Notes: generated by a model not told the origin, from the letters alone. A DNA stretch of 64,000 nt from RCC90-49c sp051016155 (GCA_051016155.1 CP136537.1:992001-1056000), one strand, 5' to 3'. Shown: positions 32,033-42,006, numbered from the stretch's first letter. Program-made: numbers and translations.

Positions 32033-33586
32033 TTGGCTAATGAATTAGTTATCAATGCTACGCAAAACGGCTTTCGGATAGCGCTCCTGAAGGACAAAGG
32101 CCTAATTGAGTACCATATAGACGAGAGAGACAGCCAATTTAAGGTCGGAGATATCTATCTGGGTACAATCAAGAAGTTAGCTCCTAGCCTCAATGCTAGT
32201 TTTGTTGATATAGGCTATAAGAAAGATGCTTTCTTACATTACTCTGATTTAGGTCCTCAGTTCAACTCTCTTCATAAATTCACACAGCTCCTTATCAAAG
32301 GTCAATACACAGACCAAAGGCTCAGTCAGTTCAGTATTGAGCCAAGTATCAACAAGCTAGGAAAAATTGCTGCCGTACTGTCCAAAAACCAGCAGATATT
32401 GGTGCAGGTAGTCAAAGAGCCTATCTCTAGCAAAGGCCCTCGACTTTCTTCTGAGCTCTCCCTAGCAGGTAGGTACATGATCTTGGTACCTTTTGTCAAT
32501 ACTGTCAACATTTCCAAAAGAATCACCAACAACGGAGAGAGAGACAGGCTTATTCGACTGATCACCTCTATTAAGCCTAAAAACTTTGGGGTCATTGTCA
32601 GAACCGCAGCAGAAGGAAGGGAAGCAGCCAAGCTAGATCAAGACCTCAAAGACCTTCTCCAAAAGTGGGAAGAAGGCATGGCCAAGCTCAAAGAAGCAGC
32701 GCCTCAAGACAAGATCATAGGAGAAATGAATCGGGCTTCTTCTATTCTGAGGGATATGCTCAATGAGTCTTTTGATAACATCGTGGTAGATGATAAAAAG
32801 GCTTATGAAGAGATCAAGCAGTACACTAAACAGATTGCTCCTGAAAAGGAAAAAATTGTTCGGCACTACCAAGGCAAAGCCAAAATATTTGAACACTTTG
32901 GCATTGAAAAGCAGTTAAAAATGCTTTTTGGCCAGACAGTCAGCATGGAAAGTGGGGGCTATCTTGTCATTGAGCACACAGAGGCCATGCATGTGGTAGA
33001 TGTGAACAGTGGCAATAAGACCACTGCTGAAGATGACCAAGAAGAGATGGTCTTGCAGGTGAACCTGGCTGCTGCCAAGGAAGTAGCCCGACAGCTCAGA
33101 TTAAGGGATATGGGAGGCATCATTGTCGTAGACTTCATCGACATGAAGAATGCCGAGCACAAACGGGAGCTCTACCAGCAAATGAAAGAGTACCTCAAGG
33201 AGGACCGTTCTAAGACCAATGTATTGCCTGTTTCTCGATTTGGCGTGATGCAGCTGACACGCCAGCGCGTGAGGCCAGAGATGAACGTTGTCACCCAGGA
33301 GCAGTGCCCTGCTTGCAGCGGAACAGGCAAGATCGACGCTTCTATTGCAGTAGCAGAACAGGTCGAAAGAAGCCTCCAGCTGATACTCATGAACCAAAAT
33401 GAGCATAAAGTCACTCTTTTTCTGCATCCGTATTTATATGCTTACTTCACCTCAGGGCCCTTCTCAAGAAGATTAGGCTGGCTCTTTCAATACAGAAGGT
33501 GGGTTCGGCTTTTCGAAGACTCCTCCATGGGGCTGGCTGAGTTCAAGTTCGTCAATAGATTCGGCGAAGAGATCGAACTGCAGTAG
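32033..33586 (+). CDS. rng: Ribonuclease G/E family endoribonuclease
   Basis: 517 residues. Starts at TTG 32033 (ANELVINATQNGFRIALLKD), where relatives start. S1 RNA-binding domain at residues about 35-130 (VGDIYLGTIKKLAPSLNASFVDIGYKKDAFLHY); RNase E/G catalytic core with the metal-site region MHVVDVNSGNKT (Asp) and GGIIVVDFIDMK (second Asp); the zinc-link CPACSGTGK; and a short C-terminal domain as in RNase G. Processes rRNA 5' ends and degrades mRNA. Lacks the long scaffold tail of E. coli RNase E. Confidence 0.95.
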   Translation: MANELVINATQNGFRIALLKDKGLIEYHIDERDSQFKVGDIYLGTIKKLAPSLNASFVDIGYKKDAFLHYSDLGPQFNSLHKFTQLLIKGQYTDQRLSQFSIEPSINKLGKIAAVLSKNQQILVQVVKEPISSKGPRLSSELSLAGRYMILVPFVNTVNISKRITNNGERDRLIRLITSIKPKNFGVIVRTAAEGREAAKLDQDLKDLLQKWEEGMAKLKEAAPQDKIIGEMNRASSILRDMLNESFDNIVVDDKKAYEEIKQYTKQIAPEKEKIVRHYQGKAKIFEHFGIEKQLKMLFGQTVSMESGGYLVIEHTEAMHVVDVNSGNKTTAEDDQEEMVLQVNLAAAKEVARQLRLRDMGGIIVVDFIDMKNAEHKRELYQQMKEYLKEDRSKTNVLPVSRFGVMQLTRQRVRPEMNVVTQEQCPACSGTGKIDASIAVAEQVERSLQLILMNQNEHKVTLFLHPYLYAYFTSGPFSRRLGWLFQYRRWVRLFEDSSMGLAEFKFVNRFGEEIELQ

Positions 33587-33675
33587 TGATAGGCTGATAG
33601 AGTAGATTTCTCGCTACGTGTTAGTAATATTAGTCTATAGTTTTTTGTATCCATCTTCTAAAGTAAAATCCTCAA

Positions 33676-34428
33676 TTACGTTCTACTTCCTAGCCTTTGT
33701 ATGTAACTAGCCTCTACACCAGCCTTTCCCGCATAGTCCACAAAAGATGTGTCTAAAGGCTTGTGTTTCGTAGTTTTGAGTAAAGCTTTTGCTATCTTAG
33801 TTAGATAAACCTTCTTATGGGCCTCCTGCATTGCTGGAGATATTTGCTGCTTCCAGGCAGGTGGATATGTTTTCCCCTGATTCGAGTAGGGCTCACGCAT
33901 CTTCTCATCGATCCAAGGAGCCCCTTCTTCTAATAGGTCCAGGGCTGTTTCTCTACCTTTACTTTTGATATTAAGTTTTGCTCCATAGGATAGTAAAAGC
34001 GTCAGACCTGCGATCCCTCGCTCAGGTTTATGCGCAATATTGAGACTGCACAAGACGTGGGCGGGCGTGTAAGACTCACCTACATTTACGTCTGCTCCAT
34101 GCTCCAACAAATAGCGAGCTATATCTAAGTCAGAATCAGGATCGCTGCCACTATGAATGGCATAGTCTATAGCACTAGAAAGTGGTACAGAACCATATTC
34201 ACTCGGCTCATCAACGGCTACAGACTCTCCACTCTCTAATTTTTTTAGAACCTCTCTGAGATGTTTTGTGTGATCTTCATGAACATGCCTTAGGTGTGTA
34301 AAATAGAACGTCTTGGGCTTACCATTGACGGTAATAGTTGCTTCGTAGGTATCCATAGTAGAGCACCCATACAAATGCCAGCTTGTACTTAGAATACATA
34401 ATGCGATTGTAAGTGACTTTCTTCTCAT
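33676..34428 (-). CDS. Ankyrin-repeat lipoprotein
   Basis: 250 residues. Signal peptide with lipobox (LSTSWHLYGCS; lipidation expected on Cys 22). Ankyrin repeats cover about residues 80-175: SAIDYAIHSGSDPDSDLDIA, RYLLEHGADVNVGESYTPAH, LTLLLSYGAKLNIKSKGRET. Ankyrin repeats bind other proteins and are common in symbiont proteins facing the host. The stop of the upstream gene lies only 10 bases before its start, so it forms an operon with the cysteine-protease-like lipoprotein. As a lipoprotein it may stay in the cell envelope rather than enter the host. Confidence 0.82.
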   Translation of the reverse strand: MRRKSLTIALCILSTSWHLYGCSTMDTYEATITVNGKPKTFYFTHLRHVHEDHTKHLREVLKKLESGESVAVDEPSEYGSVPLSSAIDYAIHSGSDPDSDLDIARYLLEHGADVNVGESYTPAHVLCSLNIAHKPERGIAGLTLLLSYGAKLNIKSKGRETALDLLEEGAPWIDEKMREPYSNQGKTYPPAWKQQISPAMQEAHKKVYLTKIAKALLKTTKHKPLDTSFVDYAGKAGVEASYIQRLGSRT

Positions 34429-34438
34429 ACATTTAAAC

Positions 34439-35710
34439 CTAACGATAAAAACGAATAATATGATAGTCGTCTGTACTACCTAAAATGGTAGCCCAACTTA
34501 CGTATTCTCTTTCCATCAAATGGCGCATGTCTCTCCAGCTGTATCTCTTGAGACAGTTCTCATAGCCATCTGTTCCACGACTATGATTCGTGTCCATGAT
34601 GACGAACTCTTCTGGGAGATCACTACTGTCTACAGACACCCCTACTACATTGACGTAATGTGCGTCTTTCCAAGAAAATATCCAAAGCACAATTACAGGG
34701 TCTCCGCGCCGTATGTCATCTCTGACCACCTTAGCACAGTCCCAAAAGGAATCGTAAGAACAATGACGTGCACGTTTGCTACCTGGTAAATAGTGAGTCG
34801 TATGCGCAGCCAAATCAGCAGGTGTAATGCCTGAATCGGAGGAAAAGGTAGCATAAGCACTTACCCGCACTGCTGTCCCAACTGCTCGCACTTCTCTAGA
34901 AATAGCTGAAGCAGCAAAAGGGAATAGATACCCCCATGGAGATACATTAATAGCTGTAGCTGTCATATTACATCCCCTTTCTATGCAGTTGAGAACTGTT
35001 GGCGCATTCGCGAGGAAAGAATCTCTATATCTATCCTCACTCATATTCTCACCAAACAGATGAATGGCCTTACCCGCAGAATTAACGCCACAGGACCAGA
35101 GATCATCTTGTCTAGGTATGCAACGTACTGCATCCTGCATCCATGATTTACAACAAATGCGACTCCATGGATAAGGTGAGTCTGTAAGGCCAAAGAACTC
35201 GTCCAGACTCATTAATCTTCCCCTCACCTCAGCTTTCCTCCCACCTGCACCTGGCGAAGTTTTACAAGCTATTTCTCCAAAATCGGCTGTATCAGTTATG
35301 GGCACCAGCTGCATGCCGCTCCCGCCAGGATGGTTACGGTAGTAATCTTGCAAATATTGTGCAGCATCTTGCATGGCCTCCTGTAGAGCAAACATGAATT
35401 GTTGCCTATTGCTCTCATGAAAAACAGCAGGAAATGCAAGCCCTTTTTGGGCAAAGAACCCAGGCCGAACCACTACTGCTAAAACTTCTCCAGGCGGAAT
35501 AGCATTGATCAATTGCTTGGCTTGTGCATCAGCAATAAGCCATTCAGGTCCTTTGCCGTCTCCAGGCACTATCTGTTCAGATTTTTCTACAGGCTCTTCT
35601 TCTTGTTCTGTTACGTTCAAATGTTGCTTGAGCTGCGCTGAGCAACCCTGGATCACGATCGCCATAATCCCCATGACAATCCAACTATTTGTTTCTGCTG
35701 TTTGTCTCAT
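34439..35710 (-). CDS. Lipoprotein with C39/papain-like cysteine peptidase domain
   Basis: 423 residues from the ATG at 35710. N-terminal hydrophobic segment with probable lipobox (GIMAIVIQGCS), then an acidic, disordered-looking stretch (EQEEEPVEKSEQ). The C-terminal half resembles C39-type peptidases: nucleophile in DDLWSCGVNSAGKAIHL, histidine in KDAHYVNVVGV, and MDTNHS in the position of the third catalytic residue. Several further cysteines (RICCKSW, ERGCNMT) suggest disulphides. Substrate unknown. It lies upstream of the ankyrin lipoprotein in the same operon. An earlier ATG at 35770 would put 20 extra polar residues before the signal and is less likely. Confidence 0.65.
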   Translation of the reverse strand: MRQTAETNSWIVMGIMAIVIQGCSAQLKQHLNVTEQEEEPVEKSEQIVPGDGKGPEWLIADAQAKQLINAIPPGEVLAVVVRPGFFAQKGLAFPAVFHESNRQQFMFALQEAMQDAAQYLQDYYRNHPGGSGMQLVPITDTADFGEIACKTSPGAGGRKAEVRGRLMSLDEFFGLTDSPYPWSRICCKSWMQDAVRCIPRQDDLWSCGVNSAGKAIHLFGENMSEDRYRDSFLANAPTVLNCIERGCNMTATAINVSPWGYLFPFAASAISREVRAVGTAVRVSAYATFSSDSGITPADLAAHTTHYLPGSKRARHCSYDSFWDCAKVVRDDIRRGDPVIVLWIFSWKDAHYVNVVGVSVDSSDLPEEFVIMDTNHSRGTDGYENCLKRYSWRDMRHLMEREYVSWATILGSTDDYHIIRFYR

Positions 35711-36022
35711 GGTGCTTTTCTGTTTTATTGTTCGCTCTTGCCAACCTATCAGATGGTGATAGATACACAATGTTTTGTATTATTATTGTATAATAAATGT
35801 ATCTATTATACAATAATGTAGCTAAAAAGCTAATATAAAGAGAAGGTAGAGAGAGATAAAAAATAAGCAGGAAACTTTCCTAGAAAATATCATAAAGGAG
35901 TTTTCAGCACTGATCTTGAGTCAGTTATCCACCTGGTGAGCAACGCACTCCAGAATAGTTCAATACTCGAAATACCTGAACAAAGACCAAGAACTGATTC
36001 AGTCAAAGGCCTTCTCTACACG
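35711..36022. other. AT-rich intergenic stretch with a hairpin
   Basis: 312 bases between two minus-strand genes. It contains a 14-bp inverted repeat at 35782-35817 upstream of the C39-like gene and otherwise AT-rich sequence that probably holds its promoter. A short plus-strand frame at 35936-36130 overlaps the barrel gene and is not credible. Confidence 0.55.
35782..35817. promoter_or_regulatory. 14-bp perfect inverted repeat upstream of the C39-like/ankyrin operon
   Basis: ATTATTGTATAATA at 35782-35795 and its exact reverse complement at 35804-35817, loop of 8. It is 72-107 bases before the start codon and wholly AT-rich except one pair; it could be an operator. It has no T-run expected of a terminator. 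Confidence 0.5.
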
Positions 36023-37642
36023 CTACCAAGCATAGGTCAGCCCCAGCACCCCATGAAATCCTCGCGCAGGGTAATGCAAGTAACGTTCATTGCGGCAAGC
36101 CAAAAGATTCTCGCAATGCAAAAAGATTGAAAAGCGGGAACTCCACCAGTAGTCAATGCCGAGACTCATCTCTACTACATCCTTGAGTGCCACAGCTGTT
36201 CCTGAAGGTATATCCAGGGCCTCCAATCCGCCTAGCCAATGCAGCCCTCCGTTAAGGAGTACTTTGTCGTACAAACGGTAGGTGCTGACAAGGTCTAGCT
36301 GGTAGCGAGGGCGGTGCCAGGGCTTAGGGAGTTTTTCCAAGGTGTAATGAAAATAATCCCCCCTTAGTCGCGTGGTCCAGGTGTCATCTGGATGGGTGTG
36401 TGTAAGCTCACCAAATGCATTGATCAACGTAGCTGCTGGATCGTACTCCACCTCGAATTGACCAGAGGCTTGGCTGCTATTGACCCAACAAGGAAGATTT
36501 TGGTACTTGCCTCCAGTTACTCCCGTGTGAAAGCTCACTTGCTCCCCCACATCGCCTCTAATGCCTCCACACAGCACAAAGCGCTGGTTGGTATTGCGCA
36601 AAATGATGTCAGAGGCTATCCAAGGATTTTCGTGCACAAAGCTTTGCAAAGAGTTGCGTTGTAAGTCACCACGAATACCTCCATAAGGGCGCAGCCATTT
36701 ATGTAAGGTATAAGCCACTTCTGCCACAGGATAGACATTGAAGGCGCTCACTACCTTGTCCTGATCATTTTGATAGACCATATTCACCCCTCCTTGCACG
36801 TCAAAGTCCTTCCAGGGAAAAGTCAGCAAGGGTTGCACGCGCCATAAGTGGCGGCAGACGGTTGCAGTATCGCTGTATTGAGTGAGATACAAGTCAGTAG
36901 TAGCCTTCAGCGTGAAGGTATCATCCAGGGCATAGTCCCCCTCCCCATTGAGTCCCCACTGGTTTTCACGTGCTTGGCGTGCCTCTCTAAGATGATGAAA
37001 GGCCATGTCGACTTGATAGTTGAAAGCCCCTTGTGTGTAATTGGCCAAAGTGCTGCGTAGCCCTATCTGTTGCCAGGTTGAGGCCGCTACTGTTGTGCTG
37101 TGGTCAGCATGGTATAGTGGATAGCTATCTCTGCTGTAAAACACGTCTCCTCCCAGCCACCAGGTTTCCAGGTATTTTTTGCCGTGCAGCTGGACCAGGT
37201 TGTGCGCTTCTTCTGCATGGCCTTCTTGCCCTGAAGATAGATGCCTGAGGTGGAGGCCATAGGCATGCTGGGAATGGCGCTTGTTAGCAAAGTAGCCGAC
37301 TAGATAGGGCGTGTAGAAGTTACCATAGCCTCCTTGCGCATAGTTGCCATAGAGTTGGGAGAGCACATCTTGTTTCGCCCGCAAAACCAAGGTCTTTCGT
37401 GGAAGCAAGTCTAGCGTAGGGGGAATGACAGGCAAGTGATACTTCAAAGGCTCTTCTGGCTCTGTGGCTCGAGGCGCAGTGGGAGCACTTTCAAAGAGTC
37501 GAGAAGCCTCGGGGAGGAGATGCTTCCGCTCTTTTTGAATAATGAACTTTGTGTCTTGGAGGGTAGGAGAGGAGGAATAGGATTGCCCTAGCGCACTATA
37601 ACAGAGGCTTAGCCCTACTCCTAGCAGAAAAATTTGTTTCAT
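36023..37642 (-). CDS. Outer-membrane beta-barrel protein (TonB-receptor-like barrel)
   Basis: 539 residues from the ATG at 37642, with a signal peptide (KQIFLLGVGLSLCYSALGQ). After a linker the protein is a series of alternating hydrophobic/polar beta strands ending in aromatic residues (NFYTPYLVGYFANK, TLKATTDLYLTQYSD, GVNMVYQN) and finishes LGLTYAW, with the C-terminal aromatic residue recognised by the BAM machinery. No plug domain or TonB box is visible, so transport by TonB is not claimed. It lies 83 bases downstream of the giant TPR gene, and such TPR-barrel pairs are common in Bacteroidetes. Confidence 0.78.
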   Translation of the reverse strand: MKQIFLLGVGLSLCYSALGQSYSSSPTLQDTKFIIQKERKHLLPEASRLFESAPTAPRATEPEEPLKYHLPVIPPTLDLLPRKTLVLRAKQDVLSQLYGNYAQGGYGNFYTPYLVGYFANKRHSQHAYGLHLRHLSSGQEGHAEEAHNLVQLHGKKYLETWWLGGDVFYSRDSYPLYHADHSTTVAASTWQQIGLRSTLANYTQGAFNYQVDMAFHHLREARQARENQWGLNGEGDYALDDTFTLKATTDLYLTQYSDTATVCRHLWRVQPLLTFPWKDFDVQGGVNMVYQNDQDKVVSAFNVYPVAEVAYTLHKWLRPYGGIRGDLQRNSLQSFVHENPWIASDIILRNTNQRFVLCGGIRGDVGEQVSFHTGVTGGKYQNLPCWVNSSQASGQFEVEYDPAATLINAFGELTHTHPDDTWTTRLRGDYFHYTLEKLPKPWHRPRYQLDLVSTYRLYDKVLLNGGLHWLGGLEALDIPSGTAVALKDVVEMSLGIDYWWSSRFSIFLHCENLLACRNERYLHYPARGFHGVLGLTYAW

Positions 37643-37725
37643 GATGGCGTGTAGCTTCAAACAAGTCTTTTTTACGTGAAGAAAGTAATGACTCATAAAA
37701 GATGCTTAGAACGTTAAAAAGCTAC

Positions 37726-40700
37726 CTAATCTTCCAGGGCCTTAAACTCATTGTTCTCCTGGAAAGTGTCTTGCTCAGCTTCCGCTGGCAGAGATGAGTG
37801 GTCAGCCTTTTGCATCAGTGTGGTTAGCTTTTGCTGCGCGCGAGCCACCATGGCTTCGTCGCCTGCATGGTCGATGATGGACTGGAGCGTTGCCTTGGCT
37901 TGAAAGTCTTCTTGCAGCGCTATGTAGTTGTCCGCGATCAACAGGAAACCCTGGTTGGTCCATGCCTCGTAAGTGGAGAACTGCTTGTTGAGCTCAAACA
38001 GTGCTTCCAGCGACTGCTGATAGGCACCTGTTTCGTAATGCAATAGGGCCAATAAGTACTGCGCTTCTGCCGCATAGTTATCCTGCGTATTGCCTTGCAC
38101 CACCTGCGTAAAGTGCGCTTGTGCTTCCTCGAATTTCCGCTGCTGCAGGGCTGCTTTTCCTAGGAAGAGCGTGGCCTCGCGGGTAGCATGGGCAGCAAGA
38201 TTCCCTTGTTCAATGATCAGTGAGGCATACTGCTGCACTGCCTCGTAGCGCTGCAACGCATGGTTGGCTTTCATGATGCCTTCCAAGGCATAGTAGCTTT
38301 CTTTTTTGCTCTTGGCCCTGTCTTGCAGTTGCTGGTAGTATCGAAGGGCTTGGGCAAAGTCTTTTTGGCTGTAAGCCAGTGCACCCATGCGCAGCAGCAT
38401 TTTGTTGTAAAAAGGCGTATTGGGATCCTTGAGTGCTGCCTGATACTGTGCTTGTGCGTCAGGTACCTCTCCTTGTCGGTAATAGGCCTCTGCCAACAAA
38501 AAGCGTGCTTCTGCTATGTGTTCACTTTTGGGATAGCTTGTGATAAAGGCCTCCAACTGTGCTATGGCAGGACCATAACGTTGGTCATAAAACGCGGCTT
38601 TGGCAGTGTCAAACGCTACTTGTACCAGCTGATCAGCGTCGGGATGGGCTGCCTGATAGCTGGCTAAGTATTGCTGAAATTTTTCAGGCGTTCCTGCTTG
38701 TGCTCCCACTTCTGGCAGGGCCAAAAGGGCACTCTGCGCATGAAGATGGTGTGGATAAGCTTCTAGCAACTGCGCATAGTCTTGGGCAGCCTGTGAGTAT
38801 TGTTTCTGGTTGACATAAGCAATGGCGCGGTTAAGCAGTGCATCTGGGATCAAACCACTGTGTGGCTTTTGTTCTATGAGCCGCGTGAAGCCCTGGATCG
38901 CTTTAGCATAACGATGCTGGACAAAATCAATGTGGGCATGCTCGAACAAAGCCTTTTCGTAATAGCCGGTAGTGGCGTGATGCTCAAGGACCTTCTGAAA
39001 GCTGGCCTGGGCAGCAGGGCTGTCTCCGAGCGCGTCGTAAATCATGCCTTGCTGGTAAAGCACGTGCGCAGGATGGTGCTGTGAGGCCTGTTGGTAGGTA
39101 CGTAAGGCCTGCTGATATTCCTTCGTAGCGTAGTAGCAGTCCGCCAGCCGAAGTAGTGCATCTTGGCGCCACGAAGAAGGCATTGGCCCCTGTTTTAGGC
39201 TAGTATACTGCACAAATTGCGGCAATGCCTGTGCATAATTAGCTACATTAAAGTAGGCATAACCCAAGCCGTAGAGCGCCTGTCGGTATCTTTCATCAGT
39301 TGGTGCTGCATGGCGCAGCACTTCCTGATATGCTGCCATGGCTGGCTCATACTGCTGCTGCGCTGATAGACTCTCTCCCAACCAAAGCTGGGCTTGTAGG
39401 ACCAAGTCTGCCTCCAAAGGATGTTGCAGCGATTTTCGAAACAAGCTGATGGCTGGCTCATATGCTGTCTGGTTAAAGTATTCGCTGCCTTTGTAAAAGG
39501 TGACCTTCTGATACACTTTGTGCATGCGCTGCGAACGATCAGCCAACCCCTCTAGATGGGCAATGGCCAAGGCATAATCATTGGTACGGAGATAGGCTTC
39601 GCTTAGTAAAACATCTGCTTCGGGCAGGTGGGGGCTTGTTGTGTAGGCTTTTTTTAACTGCTGTAGGGCTGCAATCGCATGGGCAAAATGGCCTAACTCA
39701 TAGCTTACCTTGGCATACTGAAAAGTAGCTTCTTCTTTGATTTTTGAGGAAAAATTAGCTTGTCGCGCTCTGTCCAAGGCTGTCAGCGCCAATGTCTTTT
39801 GGTTGGCTTTTAGGTAAAGCAGGCCTGCATAGTAACTGGCTGACTGGCCTAGGGCATCTTCTTGCAAGGCCAATGCTTTGAAGTGTTGCAGTGCTTTGTA
39901 TGCTTCGTCCGTTCTGTAAAGCGCATACGCCGTCCTGTAAAGCACCTCAGGGGGAACTACAAAGTCCTTGAGGGCCATGTGTTCTTCGTAATGCTGCACC
40001 GCTGCTGCATAGTCCTCTGTAAAGAAACAAGCTTCAGCCGTCAGGAGCGCTATCTCATCTTCGTTTTTCAACGCTACTTCCGTACCCCTCACCTCCTGGA
40101 TGTAGGTAAGCAGTTCCTGAAAGCGTTTTTGTTTGTAATAGACCTGCAGCACTAGGTAAGGCACGATGGGCTGATAAGCGGGGCTTTCACTTGCCTGCAT
40201 TAGGTCCTCTAAGGCAGTGGTATAATCCTCTTGTTTAAACGCAATGTAGCCTGCATAGTAGCGGGCTGCGTAGCAATACGCATGCTCTCGCTCCTTGATA
40301 GCATTGAAATATACCCCTGCCTGCTCAAAGTCTTTTTCACTCAAATAAGCGTAAGCCAGGCGGTACTGTAGCTCCTGCTGCGTCGCCTCGTCTAGGGTGC
40401 TTGGGTCTACTTGCAAGTAATAGTTGATACTCTTGGCAAAGTCTTGCTGGGTGAAGTAAAGGGTGCCCAGTTGGTAGTAGGCCAGCACTGCTTTAGGATG
40501 CTGGGGATGCGCCTGTATGAACTGATGGAAGCGCGCCTCGCCATCAGGCCTATCGAGCTTAATGGCACACAGGGCAGCATAGTAGCGTGCCTCTATGACA
40601 TCAAGTGCATGGCCATGCATTCGGATGTACGCTTCCAAGTGATGCTGTGCACTTTCGTACTTTTCTTTTTGAAAGAGCAAAAGGCCCTGGGCCAAGGAAT

Positions 40701-40785
40701 CAGCCGATGTTGGCCATAGGCTTTGGGCATGACCAGGCAAGTAGCAGGCGAGGTGTAGGAGCAGGATCAGCGACCAGGTTCTCAC
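37726..40785 (-). CDS. Exported 1019-residue tetratricopeptide-repeat protein
   Basis: Signal peptide at residues 1-20 (LILLLHLACYLPGHAQS), then tandem TPR units of 34-36 residues along nearly the whole length, about 25 in all. Examples: YYQLGTLYFTQQDFAKSINY, ALYGLGYAYFNVANYAQALP and AEARFLLAEAYYRQGEVPDA, all with the W-LG-Y-A-F-A-P pattern. TPR solenoids are scaffolds for protein contacts; location should be periplasmic. It precedes the outer-membrane barrel gene in one probable operon. The partner is not known. Confidence 0.88.
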   Translation of the reverse strand: MRTWSLILLLHLACYLPGHAQSLWPTSADSLAQGLLLFQKEKYESAQHHLEAYIRMHGHALDVIEARYYAALCAIKLDRPDGEARFHQFIQAHPQHPKAVLAYYQLGTLYFTQQDFAKSINYYLQVDPSTLDEATQQELQYRLAYAYLSEKDFEQAGVYFNAIKEREHAYCYAARYYAGYIAFKQEDYTTALEDLMQASESPAYQPIVPYLVLQVYYKQKRFQELLTYIQEVRGTEVALKNEDEIALLTAEACFFTEDYAAAVQHYEEHMALKDFVVPPEVLYRTAYALYRTDEAYKALQHFKALALQEDALGQSASYYAGLLYLKANQKTLALTALDRARQANFSSKIKEEATFQYAKVSYELGHFAHAIAALQQLKKAYTTSPHLPEADVLLSEAYLRTNDYALAIAHLEGLADRSQRMHKVYQKVTFYKGSEYFNQTAYEPAISLFRKSLQHPLEADLVLQAQLWLGESLSAQQQYEPAMAAYQEVLRHAAPTDERYRQALYGLGYAYFNVANYAQALPQFVQYTSLKQGPMPSSWRQDALLRLADCYYATKEYQQALRTYQQASQHHPAHVLYQQGMIYDALGDSPAAQASFQKVLEHHATTGYYEKALFEHAHIDFVQHRYAKAIQGFTRLIEQKPHSGLIPDALLNRAIAYVNQKQYSQAAQDYAQLLEAYPHHLHAQSALLALPEVGAQAGTPEKFQQYLASYQAAHPDADQLVQVAFDTAKAAFYDQRYGPAIAQLEAFITSYPKSEHIAEARFLLAEAYYRQGEVPDAQAQYQAALKDPNTPFYNKMLLRMGALAYSQKDFAQALRYYQQLQDRAKSKKESYYALEGIMKANHALQRYEAVQQYASLIIEQGNLAAHATREATLFLGKAALQQRKFEEAQAHFTQVVQGNTQDNYAAEAQYLLALLHYETGAYQQSLEALFELNKQFSTYEAWTNQGFLLIADNYIALQEDFQAKATLQSIIDHAGDEAMVARAQQKLTTLMQKADHSSLPAEAEQDTFQENNEFKALED

Positions 40786-40827
40786 TAAAGGTGTTATTTT
40801 GTAATAGTTTAACCGATATAGAAAGTA

Positions 40828-41898
40828 TTACTCCTTTCTTGCGAAGTGTTCAACAGAGTAAGTAGCAACTTTATCAATGTAAGCCCTTGATCCTGTTAAC
40901 AAGTACGGCAAATTAAGTCCTGGACTGTTGTTTACCTCAAAAATGTATAACATGCCATCGACCACAGTAGCATCGACGCCTGCTATATTGGTTCCTGTAA
41001 GTTTACAGGCTCTTTTTATCTCTGCTTGTTGCGTTACAGAGAATACCCTGTCTGTATCTACCATCTCAGCTCTAGCGCCTAGAGACATATTAGAAGTATA
41101 TATATCTCTACTAGTGGCTGTAAAGCGCATGGTTACAACAATTTCATCTCCCACCGTTAATATTCTATAGTGATAGGAGAACCCGTCTGAGTCTTTGCTG
41201 TTCACGTATTGCTGTAGTACAAGCGGTTTGGGATCGATACGGGCATTATTAGTGTAATGCTCTAATATTGTTTTACGCAGTTGGTCCTCGTCTTTGACAT
41301 TGATAAAGCTTAGGCTTTTACCACCACTACCTTCTCCCTTAATAACAACCTTGTTAGCAAAGTGTTCTCTGATGATTTTGATACAATCATCTATCGGAGT
41401 GCCTACACGGACAATCAGGGTCTTAGGCATAGGGACGTTGTTTTCTTGAAACAGTCGCATCATGGTATGCTTGTTGTGCGTATACAGCTTTGCTTGCAAC
41501 GGGTCCATACAGGGAACACCGCAGTGCTCAAATATGGGCTGCCATTTATGGGCTAAGCTTCTTGCGTGTTCTTCACCCCATGTTCTGAAGTAAGCTAGAT
41601 CGAAATATCGGAGAGCATAAGTAGTTTTTTGTATACGAACTTGCCCTGTCTCCTTGTCTATTTGGGTTGAAGAGTCTAAAAGAGCAATAGTGGCTTCGTA
41701 GCCTTGTCGTTCGTACGCTTCCTTTAGATGAGCATTGCACTTAGCCTCTGCTTGAGCAAGAATAATAACTTTTCTAGACGCTTCGGCTTTACCTAAGGCA
41801 CCAAACTGGATAATTAGAAAGAGCCATACCCAATTTCTACAACGCTTAGTCTTAGTAGCTTGAGCGTCGTGTTTAATGCAGTGTGTTTGATTTTTCAT
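40828..41898 (-). CDS. RimK-like ATP-grasp protein with N-terminal signal peptide (paralogue 1)
   Basis: 356 residues from the ATG at 41898. ATP-grasp fold: MMRLFQENNVPMPKTLIV, the ATP-binding lysine and glycine loop in KVVIKGEGSGGKSLSF, LVLQQYVNSK, and the metal-binding acid and Asn in YIFEVNNSPGLN. Closest to RimK/glutathione-synthase-like ligases, which join an amino acid or amine to a carboxylate via acyl phosphate. Before the fold lies RNWVWLFLIIQFGALGKAEAS, a typical Sec signal peptide with an AxA-type cleavage site. ATP is scarce in the periplasm, so an exported ligase is unexpected. It ends 109 bases after the second copy's stop, in the same direction, with equal length. Confidence 0.82.
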   Translation of the reverse strand: MKNQTHCIKHDAQATKTKRCRNWVWLFLIIQFGALGKAEASRKVIILAQAEAKCNAHLKEAYERQGYEATIALLDSSTQIDKETGQVRIQKTTYALRYFDLAYFRTWGEEHARSLAHKWQPIFEHCGVPCMDPLQAKLYTHNKHTMMRLFQENNVPMPKTLIVRVGTPIDDCIKIIREHFANKVVIKGEGSGGKSLSFINVKDEDQLRKTILEHYTNNARIDPKPLVLQQYVNSKDSDGFSYHYRILTVGDEIVVTMRFTATSRDIYTSNMSLGARAEMVDTDRVFSVTQQAEIKRACKLTGTNIAGVDATVVDGMLYIFEVNNSPGLNLPYLLTGSRAYIDKVATYSVEHFARKE

Positions 41899-42006
41899 AG
41901 CTACTATTTTCGCGATATGTAGTAACAAACGACAAAAAATATTATTGCATATACAACATGCCTTTTGATACTTGTGATAAGAAGTTCATATCGTGTCAAA
42001 AAATTT

